Source: Alnus glutinosa (lineage: Eukaryota; Streptophyta; Magnoliopsida; Fagales; Betulaceae). Taken from it: 64,000 nt of DNA. The DNA lies in contig NC_084886.1 of assembly GCF_958979055.1 (NCBI RefSeq), positions 42,768,654-42,832,653 on the forward strand. Direction: 5' to 3'. This document shows positions 15,173-28,984 of this stretch, in pieces. Under the pieces are notes generated by a model, which saw only the letters and a list, made by a program, of their open reading frames with translations, was not told the DNA's origin and did no database searches. Numbering within the stretch: position 1 is the stretch's first letter; the number at the start of each line of letters is the position of its first letter. A program made the translations under genes and the position numbers.

Positions 15173-17386
15173 GAGTCATATTATAATCCAACCTCATCAG
15201 GGTATCAGTAGAATCCAACGTGACTAATACTAATAGGATTAAGGATTTTCATTTCGGGAGTCGAACTCTCACCCTAGTACTGTAATACATATCCAATCAC
15301 TTCAAAAAATTATGTAAGGCCACTGAACCACAACCACTGTTGATATGGAGCCAAACATGTTTTCAAAATCACATGTACCCACATTCATGCTTCTCTCACA
15401 AACAAATACCAAAAATAATCCTGCTTGGGTCATCGATTGGTAGATTTGTTTTGGACCAACTGAACAAATCCTCCTTCCCCTATTTTAGAGGGCTATGAAA
15501 ATTTCAAAGAAATTACAAGTTCAAGCTTTCTTATCATTTAAAAGTAAAACCCAATCCAACTTTAGCCCCCGTCAGCTCAAAAGCTGCATCCAGAAAACAA
15601 CTATTTTATTCACTGTCCCCATTTTTGAGTGAGGGAAAGAGTAAAGTATGTCCAAAGCAACAAAATGACTGCTTTGAGATAAATTGCACATGACAAAAAT
15701 GTTCAACACTTTATTTTTGTATGGTCAATCACAAGTAATTTAATATACTCTACATGGTCATAAAATTAAAGAATACATATATATATATTTTACCATTAAT
15801 TTTATTTGAATACATTTCATCAAATTAGATATTATTGTTCAGAACAATAATAATCTGGACCATTTTCATGGTCTAAAGACTTCATCAATCCAACAATCCA
15901 AAAAGAATATGCGAGCCTGATTCAAGAAAGAATGCAAAATCACATGAAACAAGGATTGTCTGATCACAGAACAGACTCATGCATGTAACTTTACAGAAGA
16001 AACTACAATAATGCATAGATGGCCGGCAGGAAAAACAGAACTTCCAAAACCTTTTGTCGGCCATTGCTTGCATTAATATAATCATTCACAAAACGACATT
16101 AACAAGAATAATCATTCACAAAACGACATTAACAAGATAAAGGCCCGAGCGTCCTCTCACAAGATGACAAGAGCAACATATAATACCTCAATTGCACCCA
16201 AACTGGATCCTTGTTTCTTAATATCCCAGCCCAGCTTCGTTTGTACCTCCTGCCTTTCTCCCGAGGTGGGACTCAAATATATGACCAAAAGAAAAGAAAA
16301 AAAAAAGAGTAGGATCGCATCTTTGTAGCTGTATATCGGTAACCGGTATGCGTGCGTGCGTGCGTGCGTGGCTTTTCCACTTGTTTGATGCTGTTGCCAT
16401 GATAGCTCGTTCAATTGGCATCTTGATTCTTTCTTTTCGTTCTATCAATTCATACTTTTCACTTGCAAAAGCAAATTAAAAAGGCTGTATTCATTGTGGC
16501 AAAGTGCAAACAGCATGTAGAATCGATCTGTACGGAGATGCCTTGGCGTTTGTTGTTATTTGAAGGCATAAGACCACGGCATCCGCCATCCAGTTGCAAA
16601 CGCCAGACATAAACTTCAACAATCAAACCAAACCGGATGAGACTAATAACTCGTTCCTATTTCTCAGGTAGTTTGGAAGATAATATTAATTAAACGGTTA
16701 ATTTATATTTATTTTAAAACTGATAACTGATTATTTGATTCGTTATAGTAGTCAACTATAAAACTTAGAAAGTTCAAAAACGCTCTAGAGAACTCTTATA
16801 ACAGAACACTCAACTATTTTACCAGAATACAAAAGAGTTAATCATATATGCACTCTTGTATAAAAGAGAAGAGTGCAAGACAAAAATAAAAAATAAAAAA
16901 AATAGTCCACCAGATTTCTCGTATGCCTTATCTTATCCTTCTAGCTAGTTAACAAGATTTTGATATTTTATGCCGTCTAGTGAAGGCGTAAAAATAGGGC
17001 TTTGGCTGTAATCCTTTCATGCCATTGGCTAATAAAGACAAATTGTACGGCAAGTCAAGTTCTTTTATGGCTGCCATGTTTTCAAACAAATTTTCAGCTT
17101 CTATGTTTGATCTACACTGTGTATAATTAATTGGAATTTCAATAACAAATAGCTTTTAACCATATACCATAAACTTGTGGATAGTTGATTCTTTAATCTC
17201 TCCTCTAGCTTTGTTGGACATAATGACTAAACTTTGTGCCTAATAATCCTCCTGTTGAACTTGTTATCCTTTCATTTCAGATTCCTTGCTAGATAAAAGA
17301 GTAGTTGACAAAAATAAAAAATAAAAATAAAAAGGCAGTTTGTTGTCGAATAAAATGCTAAGTCCAAATACTTACTAGCTTTGGAT
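15173..17386. other. Intergenic region without recognised genes
   Basis: Mostly AT-rich. It contains a 27-bp direct repeat near 16081-16135 (ATAATCATTCACAAAACGAC twice) and a short TGCG microsatellite at about 16348-16371. Open frames on either strand look like chance. Confidence 0.45.
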
Positions 17387-17580
17387 GGGGTGCGCCAGGC
17401 CCGTGCTACAGTGCAACGCACGGGCGACGCTCGAGAACCCCAATAGCAAGCTACTGTGGTGGGCTCTACCCCCTAAAAAATTAATTTAATATCGTGTGGC
17501 CCGATGGGCCACGTATCAGATATTAAACTGATAAGAACAGATACTACACTTGATCTTAGCCAAAAGGCCGAGAAAGGTAT
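17387..17580 (-). ncRNA. U2: U2 spliceosomal snRNA
   Basis: RNA component of the U2 snRNP that pairs with the intron branch point. The minus strand starts at 17580 with ATACCTTTCTCGGCCTTTTG and continues GCTAAGATCAAGTGTAGTAT, which contains the branch-point recognition region (GTAGTA). The Sm-type stretch (AATTTTTTAG) is present, then the stem-loop region to GGCGCACCCC at 17387. The length is about 194 nt, normal for plants. Sm site and stem sequences look intact. Upstream promoter elements are in place (next entry). A 3'-box-like CAAAGCTAGTAAGTA follows the 3' end. Confidence 0.95.
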
Positions 17581-17607
17581 GCTTAGTCCGGAGTCTGATT
17601 CTTTCTT

Positions 17608-17656
17608 CTATAGTCCACCTTCTCTTTCCCCTCCTCTCTCTTTCACGGTGTGGGAC
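17608..17656 (-). promoter_or_regulatory. U2 promoter: upstream sequence element and TATA-like box
   Basis: On the minus strand GTCCCACACCG (17656-17646) is one base off the plant USE consensus RTCCCACATCG. A CTATAG-type TATA motif lies at 17613-17608. The gap of about 33 bp is the spacing known for Pol II-transcribed plant U-snRNA genes. Confidence 0.8.
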
Positions 17657-17659
17657 TTG

Positions 17660-19174
17660 CGACTTAAGACCAACATGAGCAGGACGCTTCTTTCCGGCCG
17701 TACGTGTCTCCATGCATGCTGTTTCTTTTTCACTTGGCCTTTTCGTTTGAAATTGATGTGATTTAGGTTGTAGAAAGATGTTTGTGGAATTGTATACATG
17801 AAAGGGATGATTGATTCGGCATAGTCGAAGAAGAATATTATATATATATTCTTTAATGACAACTTCTACAATACACTTATAGAGATTTATACCATTGAAC
17901 TAAAATCTAACAAACTACTGAAATAGGTCTAACTAATCAACTAACCTAACAATGAAAAATGGGTTACAACCGTTCAGCCTAACACTACCCATATCATACA
18001 TGTTACATACCTCACCCCTTCGGAGCACTTTGCCCAAAAGGTGCAGTTTGAATGTATAATGTTAAGGGAAAATATGAATTAGGATTTTGTAAGTAAAACA
18101 ATGAACTAAATACATGTTTTTTTGAAAATAGACTAAGCACAGTAAGGCTTGTAGGCATTTAACCAAAATGGGAGAAAATTTGAAGTTAATAAGCTTTAAA
18201 TGGTCAAATCTGGGAGGTTGCATTCAAACAAAATCGGATCGTGTTCGAACGAGACAGAATCTCCATGTGGAACTAAGTTGGGTTGAGCGTGTTCGAACTG
18301 CAAAGTGCCTCATTTCAACGAGATCGTATGTCCATGCGTCACTGCACGAGAGTGGTAGGTGAAGATCAACGACCCAGATCTTCACGCATGTGAGTTAAGT
18401 GAGATTTGACACGCATTTAATGTGGTTTGACGCATTATGTTCAAACAACATAAAATTTTGTTCAAATGGGACCGCTTTTAACAATAACGTGTATTCAAAG
18501 TTTAAAACGTGGGAAAAAAAAATGAAGTAAGAAGCTATTTTCTTCCTTCGTCTTTGTTTCTAGAGAGAGAGAAAGAACTTAGAGGGGGAGGAAGAGAGCT
18601 TGGAGCAAGCTTATTAAGAGGAGAAACTCAAAAAGGTAACTTTCTAACTAATTTCCATCGATGGACTTCGTAAGTTTTGAGTATTGTTGTTGAGACTTTG
18701 GTTAGATGGTGTTTGGGAAAGGTTTTATGTGATTGTTGATGTTTTGAGGTTTTGGTACGAAGATTGAAGTTGGGGTTTAGTTATTTGGGGGTGTTTGACT
18801 TTTAGGGTTTGTGATTTTGGAGTTTGGTTGTAGTAATGTTAATTGAATGTTTATATTTTGATTGTTATTGTTGTTTTGTTGATTTGTTGATTTGGAGAAA
18901 ATGAGTAAAATGAAAATTAGGGTTTTGATTTAAAGTTGTTTTTTAGTATTGTGAAGAGTGTTTTGAGGTTGTGTGTTGGTTAAATTGGTGTTTGTGATAT
19001 GAAATAAGGGTTTGGTATTGAAAATGGTTGGATTGGGAAGGGTTTTATGTAGAATGTTAATCAATTCAGTGATGTTGTTATTTGCTAATAAATAATCGAG
19101 CGATTATTAAATGAACTATACTTGTAAAACCATATATAGATGGAAACATAGGTATTATTATTACCTTTTTGGAA
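17660..19174. other. Intergenic region, partly LTR-like
   Basis: From about 18000 the sequence has the texture of a plant LTR (repeated CGTTCGAAC-type motifs, a GA-rich leader near 18560, then TG-rich sequence), but I could not define its ends. No gene was seen. Confidence 0.4.
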
Positions 19175-19246
19175 AAACTACATTCTACCCCCAAAGTATT
19201 ACCACTTTTGCGTTTTAGTGTCCAGAGTTTAAAAAGAAACATTCGA

Positions 19247-22200
19247 TGTAATACCCATAAATTTATTTGATGGGTTTGTAATGATTAAATAAAAATAAGT
19301 TTATTTAGTGTGGTAAAATAAAACAAAGTGTTTTATTTTTATCTTGTGTACTTGTATGATGCGTTTGGGAAAGAAAGAGAATAAGAATTCTCTTCAGGTT
19401 TTTTCCGGAAACCGGGTTTTAGAATCCAACCCGTAAATCCAACTCGGAAATTAAGCTTTTTTAAAAAACAAACTATTTTCTTAGTGGATCCCACCTAATC
19501 TGACGCAGGTACATCCATCAACACCCAACTAATAATTCTTTACATTAAATAATAATTTTTTTTATATAATAAATAATAATTATTCCACACTACTTTTCAT
19601 AACACCAATTATACACAACTTTTCATACCTCCAATCATTTCCTACCATTAAAAAACACTACTTTTCAATCTCAAAAATCTAACACTCAAACACAATTTCA
19701 AAAAGAATTTAAATTATACTCATCACCCAAACACATTTTCTTTACCTTGAAATTCGCAAACCAAATAAGAATTCAATTATGATTTCAAAAATCCAACACC
19801 CAAAAGGACCAGTAAATGGTAGCCCAATAAAAGAAAATAAAAATGGCATTATTAAGCTCAAATCATGAGTTAATACTAAAACCCACTTCATGCCCATGTT
19901 CTCACTTAAGCTAGGAGGGTATTTTTGGAATTTTCACATAAATCCTCTTATTCTCTCCTCTTGACTCACGCACCACACTTCCCTAATTCAGTTTGTTTAG
20001 CCTCCTCACTTGAAAGAGATTGGCTTAGGTACTGTAAAAAAAAACTACTGCATAGGTGCAATAATTTTTTTAATAGTTAAGATATAACTTCATTTTTTCT
20101 TTCTTTTTTTATAAAATACTTAAAACTATATCTCGACCATTGAAAAAGCTACATCACCTAAGCCTAATCCCACTTGAAACACACAAAACACACTCTCATG
20201 TATCTCTTTATTTCACATGGCCAGCCCCATTTTTCCCTCTTCTCTCTTGCTCCTCTCCCTTCTCTCATCAACACGTGAGTTGTTGTGCAAATTATAATAC
20301 TCGCAAGTGCACGAATCGTTTTGCAATATAGTGTTATGCAAGTGCGAGGTCGATCCCATAGGGAATTGAGTTGTGAAAATTAATCTCTATTCAAACTAAT
20401 CATATTTTAACATAGTTCCAAATTTAGGGATTTTTAACAAAAGAAAACATAAACAAAAATAATGAAAATAAAGGGGTCTAGGGTTTTGGAATCCACACTC
20501 ACCAAATCACAACAACCTAATCTCACGCTCATCACACATATTTTAAGGTTTTCAAATGCAAATCTTAGGTATGTTCTACTTTTGCTTCAAAAATAGTTTA
20601 AATCATTCAATGAATCCATTCTTCCACAAATCACAAAAGATATCTAGTTTCAACTAAATCATCAAATGTATCCATAGAATGAAACACAATGAATATCCAA
20701 CATACATGAAAATCCAAGCCATCAATTTAATGAAACTATATCAAATCATCACTTATATCCGGAAATCACAAGAGATATCCAAAAATAATCTCAAAAACCG
20801 AAATAGAACAATGAGAAATCAAGCCCATAAACTCAAATAGCATGAAACTCAGTTTTTATTCACTGGTGAGGTTTCATCCTCAACCCTAGATGAAAGTATT
20901 AGCTAGACATGAACAAAGAAAGTATAAATAAACTACAAGAATGCATTAAAAACGAATAAACTTACAAAAGATTGAAGTTCTAGGTCAAAATCGACCAAAA
21001 AACCCTAAGATATAGTGAAATCGGCCCCTAGGGCACTCCTAAGCGGCCTCCTCCGTGGCTCTCTCTCTAAAAATGAGAAAAGAATAGTATTTATAGAGTT
21101 AGCTAGGGTTTCTAAAATTCTAGCTCCGCATAAATTCGATCGATCGATTTTAAAATCGATCGATCTACTTTTTCAGCACTTCAGAAAATCCAGTTTTTCT
21201 ATGTATTTTTGCCTTGAAAATTGTCATTTTTCTCTTATTGCCCTGCAAAACGCAAAAACACTAAAACTAACCAAAACATCAGAAAGTAACAAAGCTAAAG
21301 GTTTAACTAATGTAAATTAAGGGGTCCAAATATACACTTTTTGCCACTCATCATGAGTCATGGGAGCTATGGCACGAGTTGGGGCTTTGATTTATTGTTA
21401 AAGGCAAAGCACAATGAGGTTTTTCAAGAGTTAGCACAGTAAGTTCTTCATCTCTTTCACTTTCTCTCTTCTCTTCTCATCTTCACATGAACTTGTGGTT
21501 GCTTAGGAAGAGTTTTTGAGCTCAATATATTACCCATGGAGTGTTGTATACGGCAGTGGCATTGAGAAAATCACTCTCTTAACCTCTCTCTCTTTCACGT
21601 GTGCTATAGGTTTGGGTTGGGCCTTGTTTCAAATCAAATCCTACATCGTTTTTGAGATTTGGGTAATGATTATTGTGTTAGAACTTCCAATCTACCAATT
21701 ATTTTGAGATAACTTTGAAACCCTAATTTTTCTCTAAGTCAAATTTTGGGTATAAAGTTAAATTCTTGAAATTGGCATGGGCTTCTTGTGTGTAATGAAT
21801 CCCTACATGATATTCAAGATTTTGGTTGTTTAGTTGGTGGGTATAAACTTTAATTTCGAAATTATTGAAGTGTAGGTATGAACCCCCAATTTTTATAGTT
21901 TTAGTTAATTTGAAGTTTTTGGTGTTTAAACATTAGGATTATTGTTTAGTTGGGTTAATGGCACTTAATGTATTGATTAACCTTAAATTTCCATGGGTTT
22001 TGTGGATAATTGATTTATGTTGGGTTTAGGTTCTAAAGGTCACACTGGGATTAGAAGGGTGTTATAAATATGAGTTTAATGTTTGGTACAGTATTACATT
22101 GCAGTTGTGCTTGAGTTGGGGGATACCTTCTCAAACGTTGCGTATTTGTAAGTATAATTACCTACTGGGAACGATACTACCATTTTAAAATGCTTTAAGG

Positions 22201-23695
22201 ATTTAAATGCTTATTGAAAAGATAATGGATTTGAAGTGTTTTTAAAATGGTGACAATTATATGTGATATTGAGCTGGATATTTTGTTAGACAATATGATC
22301 ATATTGTGGTTTGATGGCTTTTATGTGTTATGAGATGTGTCAAAAATGAGTTAAAGAAAATATGTTTAATATGGTATGATTGTGAAAGCAAATAATGATT
22401 TCTTTTGATAAATGGCATGATGTTGCATATGATTGTTGAAATGTGAATATATTGTATGATGAGAATGTGATAAGAAATGATGATGAAACATTAACGCAAA
22501 ACAGCGAGTTAAGACTACGAAGACGAGAATAAGAGACTAATGTATTGGGACTACGAACCCCAACATGTGTGGAGTACAGGCCACAATGTTGTTAACTTAA
22601 TATTAATGTCGGGTGCACGAACTCCAAACTATGGAGTATAGGCCCTAGTACTATAATAAAAGTGAGAAAGATAATCGTGAGGAGTACGGGCCCCATCAGC
22701 CGTAAACGCAGATGAGTACGGGTCTCTGAAAAGCCAAAGGGAGTACGAGCCGTTATGTGAGAAAAGAAATAAACACAACGAGAAAGAATAAGAATAATAA
22801 ATGAAGGCATTGCATATGTTTTGTGTTAATATATTATGAAATGGTTTTCATGAGATAGAAATTAATGTTTATGAATTGTTCTTGCTTAGATGTGCACATA
22901 TAATAGTGTTCCGCTCGAGGATGTATAATGCATGTAATATGTGTATAGTTGAATTATATGTTATATTTTCATAACTAAGGTAATATGTGAAAGAGTAATT
23001 TCTCAGCATTGTTACTTTATTAGTTATGATTTGCTTTAATGAAACATAAAACCCAGCAGAGCTATTATTGTAAACTCTAGTAGAAACTTAAAAACGGCTT
23101 ATTGTTCTAAAGTTAGTAAGTTCTTATGTTGCTGAGAAATGTGGACTCATATATCTGCCTGTGTTATTGTGGTTAACCCCACAATCGCATAGACGCTGTT
23201 GTTACAGGTAATAAGGAAGAAGATGAGGATGACCCTGTAGTCTTGTTCTTATGCTATTATTATGGATGAGGTCATTGGATGCCTTGTGATTGTTTGACTA
23301 ACATTTTAGTCATTCTTTTATGTAGATCATTTTTGTAACATATACACACTTATGATGTAGTTTTTGGGATCGTGCCGCATGTGGCACTTGTGTTTAGGCT
23401 GTTTTATTTTGTAATAAAACAATGAATCATTTAACAAGATAGATGTCTCTTATTAGCTCTGATTGTGTTATGTACATTCTGAGATGTCTTTGGATGAAAG
23501 AAAAAAATAGGTATTCCACTGCAAGACTACTGTCTCTGATGTGATGCTAAGATAAATTTATATTTCAGGTTTAGCCAGATTGATTTGGCAATGATATGTA
23601 AGGTTTTATAGGTTCAACATAGGTTCAACTTTAGGCGCTGCTCTGCGCGCGCCATTATATTATATTGTATCGGTGCATCTGGGCATGTTGTTACA
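19247..23695. mobile_element. LTR-like element (possibly a long solo LTR) inside the outer inverted-repeat element
   Basis: It starts TGTAATACCC and ends TTGTTACA, the TG...CA form of an LTR, and is flanked by TTCGA (19242-19246) and TTCAA (23696-23700), a 5-bp duplication with one change. It interrupts the left arm of the outer element exactly here. No gag or pol reading frame is visible, and no second internal copy of the ends was noticed. A run of GAGTACGGGCC-like repeats lies at 22560-22760. A solo LTR is nested at 20281-21353. Confidence 0.6.
20281..21353 (-). mobile_element. Solo LTR
   Basis: A 1073-bp unit starting TGTTGTGCAAATTATAATAC and ending TTGCCACTCATCA, flanked by the perfect 5-bp duplication TGAGT (20276-20280 and 21354-21358). 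On the minus strand a CTATAAATACTATTC TATA box near 21097 points to minus-strand transcription. It contains a perfect 28-bp palindrome (21138-21165) built of GATC/CGAT units. No second LTR or internal coding region is present. Confidence 0.88.
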
Positions 23696-23897
23696 TTCAA
23701 ACCCCACAAACTACCAAATTGTGATAATTTAGCCCATACATTAATTTTTTTTTTCCTTCTTTTTGGACGGAATGGAAGTCACTACGTGGCACGTGATTTT
23801 CTACCCCTAAACTCCTAAAAATTGTTGAGGATAAAGTGTAAAAAAAAAAAAAAAAAAAAACAAAAGCAGAAAAAGAAAAAGAAAGAAATAAAGAAAT

Positions 23898-24362
23898 ATA
23901 ACTTCACTTAAGGGTATCGAACTTTCATCAATTTTTAAAGAAGATACCTGAACTTTAAACCGTCTCAATTTAGGGTATCCATTTTCTGGAAAGTCTCAAT
24001 TAAGGGTCATCTGTTAGGATTTTCCATTAAATCATATCAAAATTTTCAAAATGCCCCTATGTTTATTTTATTTTTTAAAAAAAATTATAAAATTTTTCAA
24101 AGATTCATGCATGAGTATTTTTGCAAATTTTGTTAAATTCTAACAAACACCTAAATCCTAGCAATTTTCTTTTTCTTTTTTTTTTTTCCTAAAAAAAAGG
24201 TAGGGTATTTTGGCAAGTTTTATAGGATTTAACAGAAAATCCTAATGGAGGACGCCTAATTGAGACTTTTCAAAAAATGAATATCTTAAATTGAGACGGT
24301 TTGAAGTTCAGGTATCTTCTTTCAAAAAGTGTAAAAGTTCGGTACCCTTAAGCGAAGTTCTC
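23898..24362. mobile_element. Small foldback element
   Basis: Arms of roughly 150 bp are inverted copies: ACTTCACTTAAGGGTATCGA (left), and from the right GAACTTCGCTTAAGGGTACC, followed by AAGAAGATACCTGAACTT and GTCTCAATT in both. The centre is AT-rich. It is flanked by A-rich tracts that hide any target duplication. The arm start resembles the inner arms of the MULE at 5121-6854, so the two may belong to one family. Confidence 0.75.
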
Positions 24363-24402
<40 letters not shown>

Positions 24403-25137
24403 AGAAAAGTGAAAAGTTCTGGGGTTGTCGAGCTACCCCTTTGGATCACCATCCTATGGACCACAACTCCTCCAACGCCATTCGAATCTAATCCTACACA
24501 AACTCCAACCGCTTCACGTAGACCTCTAGCTCTAGTATATGCTCCTTCCTCCACTGCCACCCCTTCCTCTCATTTGAAACTCAATGACATCACATTCATT
24601 AACATCGCATTGATTCTCAATCCCCCAAAGCCAATTTCAATTACTCTTCCCAATGCCCATTGCATTGCTCAACAGCTCCTTGAACAAAGATGACAAGCAA
24701 CTCTTCACCGTCTCTTCAATCATACCACCCAAATTACTAGTATTGGTATTGGTGTTGCCATTGCTATTAGTTTTGTTATTTGCTTATGACAAAATTCACT
24801 TCTCTTTGTTGAAGTCATTGATCAGGGCCACTTGTGTGACCTTGACTTTGAAGTCGACTTCTTCTCGCCTATTTCATCAGTAAAGTTAGGGTTTCTAAGG
24901 TTGGGATCTCCGTCATCGACAGCGAGGTGTTCAGTGGCATGGTCGACATTACTCCAGATCTTGTGGGAGAATTCAAAGGTGGCCTGGTTGTGGGGGCTCT
25001 TGAAGGAAAAGTCCTTCTTGGCAATGATCTTGTTGAGGACGTAGTGATACGTTTTTTGTGGCGATCTTTTCTTTTTTTTTTTACAAAACAAAATCATCAC
25101 AGTGACATGATGATTAGTCATTAAGTCAATATCAACC
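24363..25137. other. Unidentified segment, possibly a captured gene fragment
   Basis: It starts in a long poly-A tract (24365-24400). The rest has balanced base composition, unlike the AT-rich neighbours, and is open on both strands (plus 24409-24693 and 24832-25044; minus 25121-24822). I could not recognise a protein in any frame. Its position just inside the arm of the outer inverted-repeat element would fit a captured exon. Confidence 0.35.
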
Positions 25138-27702
25138 TAATACATCTCATATCATATGCATAATATATCATATATAAACCTGTAGCAGCAAAACTAAATT
25201 CATTAACTCAAAAGTGTAAATACAACATCAGAGCCATATATTTCTCTATCTGTTTAAGGCTTAAATCAAATATTATTTACATTAAGAATGGTTACACAAA
25301 ATAAGTGTCACGTGCGACACAAGCCATATACAAAATGTCTGTACAAAAATATAGACTATCAGAGTCCGACACACATGACTAAATGTGAAGAGCCTCAGTC
25401 GTAGTATCCCAAGTACAACGCCACCGGGTCATCGTCAACATCAGTGATACTTGCAGCCAAAGCATCAATATCTACACCGTCATGATGATAGCCACATCCG
25501 CATAGGTGAAAATGTGAGTCCACAAACTAAGCAGTATAAAACTCACTAAGTTTCCACAATGAGCCAAGTCTTTTCTTTTCTACCTTAAGCTTACTATAAT
25601 AGTTACTATTAGTGGGAATCATTCTTTAAAAGTTTCGTAGGCAATATGGTAAACACAGGCACTTTGTATCCATAAGGAATCTTACTACTTATACACTCAT
25701 TTATACATATAACATATGACTAAGCCATATTCGTATACAAGTTTTCTAAACCTTTGGAAAATAACAAGCATACGGGTACGTCTAAGTAGAAAATAAGTAG
25801 CATCATAACCTAGCTATGCAAAGATACGAGCATTTCCAAACATTCGGAAAATACATGTATCTAAGCATAATTAAGCTTAATGTCATATAAAACATCATAT
25901 GCACTCTAGCCGTAACTATATACATACGCTATGTTCCATTTAAAGTCATAGGCGTATTAGTATGTCTAGTATGGAATTCCATTAAAATCATCTATGCAAT
26001 CTAGCTGTAACTGTATAAATATATTATGTCCCATTCAAATTCATAGGCATACTGGTATATCTAGCTATGAAAACATCTTAAAACGTAAATCATGTCACAC
26101 ATCATGTCATGCTTGCCATACATCTATTTTCTTTGTTTTCTGTTGCTGATGTCGTGGGCTTTATACTCACTGGTCTTACACTTGCTCTGATTGCTATGTG
26201 CTGTGGGACTTGAACCTCCGGTCTTGTTTCTGATGCCGTGGGGCTTTACACACACTGGTCTTACACTTGCTCTTCCAAAATATCTTTCAACCTTGGTCTT
26301 CCATTTAGCGTTAATGATTTCGTTCTATGCTCATGCTTATCACATCTCATACTCATCATGATCATGCTATCATACACATATGCATCATATAACTTTGTAT
26401 GCTTCTCTATCTTTCAAATACATCATGAAAACACAATTCTCAACTCATTTAAAATCGTTTAAAGACATATATCAATCACAAGCATATATCGTCTCAAAAT
26501 ATCATTGGCTCGAGTTTAAGTAAATATAGCATTTTGCATATTATAAAGGGATAATTGCACCATTGGTCCCTGTGGTATGCCATAATTATTTTTCACTCCC
26601 TATAGTTTAAAAAGTTCATGGGAGGTTCTTGTGGTTAGCAATAATTACAAATTGATCCCTAAAGTCAAATTCCGTTAAAAATTTTAACAGATTCCGTAAA
26701 ATGCCACGTCAGCACCACGTGTCGCCAATAAGATGGCGACACGTGTCAATCTTAATAAAAAAATATAAATTTATTAATAAATAAATAAATATACTTAATT
26801 TTTTAAAAAAGAAAAAAACAAAAAACAAAAAACAAAAAACAAAAAACAAAAAAGAAAAAAGAAAAAAGGGAAGCCAAGGGGTGGCGCGCGGCCACCCCTT
26901 GGCTTCCCTTTTTTCTTTTTGTTTTCTTTTTTATTTTAAAAAAAAGTATATTTATTTATTTTTTTTATTAAGATGGACACGTGTCGCCATCTTATTGGCG
27001 ACACGTGGTGCTGACGTGGCATTTGACAGAATCTGTTAAAATTTTTAACGGAATTTGATTCCAGAGATCGATTTGTAATTATTATTAACCACAAGGACAT
27101 CCCATGAACTTTTTAAACCATAGGGAGTGAAAACTAATGGGTAATTATCTTTTTCCCCCATGAACTACCAACTTTTGCACAAATCCCCCATGAACTACCA
27201 ACTCGATCAAAATAGAGCATCCAACTACCAAAGTTACTCTTTTTCCCCCTTCCGTCAGTTAGAAGGGTTAAATCCAACAATTAACGCGTCATGTGCGAGT
27301 CACGTGCGTTTTTAATATATTTTCTCCCTATTTTACCCTCATCTTCCTCAGTCCTCTCCCTCTCCCTCTCCCTCTCCTTCTCCTTTATCTCTTTTTTTCA
27401 TTTATCGCAGGCGCATGGGCTATTTCGTTGGGGATTAAACCATTAAACCTCCTCCTCCCCCTACACGAGCATTTAACTTGCCTTCCAGGCATTCACGTGT
27501 GTTATGTGATCAAAGAGCGAGAGAAAGAGACAACTAGAGAGGAGAAGGAGGAGGGAAAGTGGGAATAGATCTTCCTGCAAGCCAAGTGATATCTCCATCC
27601 CATGTAAAGGATACTAAAGAGAATAATTCAATAAAAAAGCAGCTACCCCAATTCCTCTTTATAGCTCTTCCTAGCATTTTTTCCAAGGAGTAAAACCTTG
27701 AA

Positions 27703-28074
27703 ATTACCATTAGCAAGATCAAGCAAGAGATCAGCAGGATTGACGGTCATGGATGTGGTGAAGCTGATTGAGGAGAAATATTCCAAGGCTTGAAGAAGCA
27801 TGACCATAATAGATGGGGCAGCTCTCGGAGAGCAAGATAACCTTATCAAACATGTGGTAGAGCCTGTTGGAGGGCTGATGAATAGTAGTGACGATGGTTC
27901 TACCACCACCGGCAAGCCGTTTGAGTGTGTTCAGGATCCGTTGAGCTGTGGTTGAGTCCAAACCTGAGGTTGGCTCATTTAGCAATAGTAAGCTTGGATT
28001 AATTAGCATTTCCTGACCTATGCTCACCCTCTTCTTTTCTCCACCTGATATTCCTCGAAACAGTGGCCCCTATA
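27703..28074 (-). pseudogene. ABCG half-transporter fragment (ABCG14-like)
   Basis: On the minus strand an intron acceptor (TATAG) precedes [20 protein letters not shown], the ABC signature. [18 protein letters not shown] follows (Walker B and D-loop; the usual Asp is Asn here). Then come [20 protein letters not shown] (H-loop), a one-base shift, and [20 protein letters not shown]. It ends at what looks like an intron donor after LANG. Keeping intron borders shows capture from genomic DNA rather than from mRNA. With the frameshift, the Walker B change and missing Walker A, it is not functional. Confidence 0.88.
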
Positions 28075-28984
28075 TGGAATACTTGTAATACAGATCTTCA
28101 GTTTAAATATGTGATTGAATTAATCACAGATTCACAAATCAAAGGAAAAAATCCAATCTCCAGAACCTTAGTTCCTCTCTCCTTTACAGTTCATCCTACA
28201 AACACAGAGTAAAAAAAAAAAAAACTCTGTTTGCCTCTGTTTTGAGCACCACGAACAGAGGCAAACATAGTCAACAAAGTTTGAACCCTTGCCTAATAAT
28301 ACGCTCCATGTTTAATGCTGCCTTACGTGACTTTCTTGAGGACCTTGCACGCACAATAATGCATAATGCTATTCGAGTTATTATTGGCAGAAATTAAAGT
28401 AAGATTGGCTTACTCTATTACTAAATCATGGAGGGATTCCTTGAAATGCATTTGATTCTTTTCCCTGTTAAGTTAACTCAGGTTCTACTTTTGAAAATAT
28501 GAACAGGAACACTGCTTCTCAATCAATCAAGCGAAAACTTCTTGCACTTCGTCAAAGCTTTGGAATGGTATCTAAAATCCTGCTGAATATCGATCTCACA
28601 ATGTTTAATATCTTATAGTTCATACCCACTTTCTCGTCCCCGTACACTTTTTGAGTCTATTTTTTACATCTTTCATGGCTGTCTTCGTATGTCATCCTCC
28701 ACAAACCACACAACATTATTCAAGCCACTACAAGCTGTCCTGTTATCATTCAAAACCATAATTCTATCAACATTAATTCCCATCTTAGCCTTCCTTTTAA
28801 CTACTTTAACCAATTGTATTCCCCTTTAACAATGATATTTTGGTAAACTGCATGGACCAACCCACCATTCTCTATTTATATATTGAATGCATCATCATGT
28901 ACATGAAGACAATTAGAAGCTCAATCAAAACTATTCCTAGCTAGCCGAGAAGTGAGAACTCATCGTTGACATGTCTCGGCAGCC

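Noticed and set aside
15240-15290. tRNA-like TTCGGGAGTCGAACTCTC motif
   Set aside because: Only a T-arm-like match; no acceptor stem or anticodon arm could be formed.
24365-24400. Poly-A tract as a retroposon tail
   Set aside because: It lies at the edge of a foldback element and has no matching duplication; slippage is as likely.
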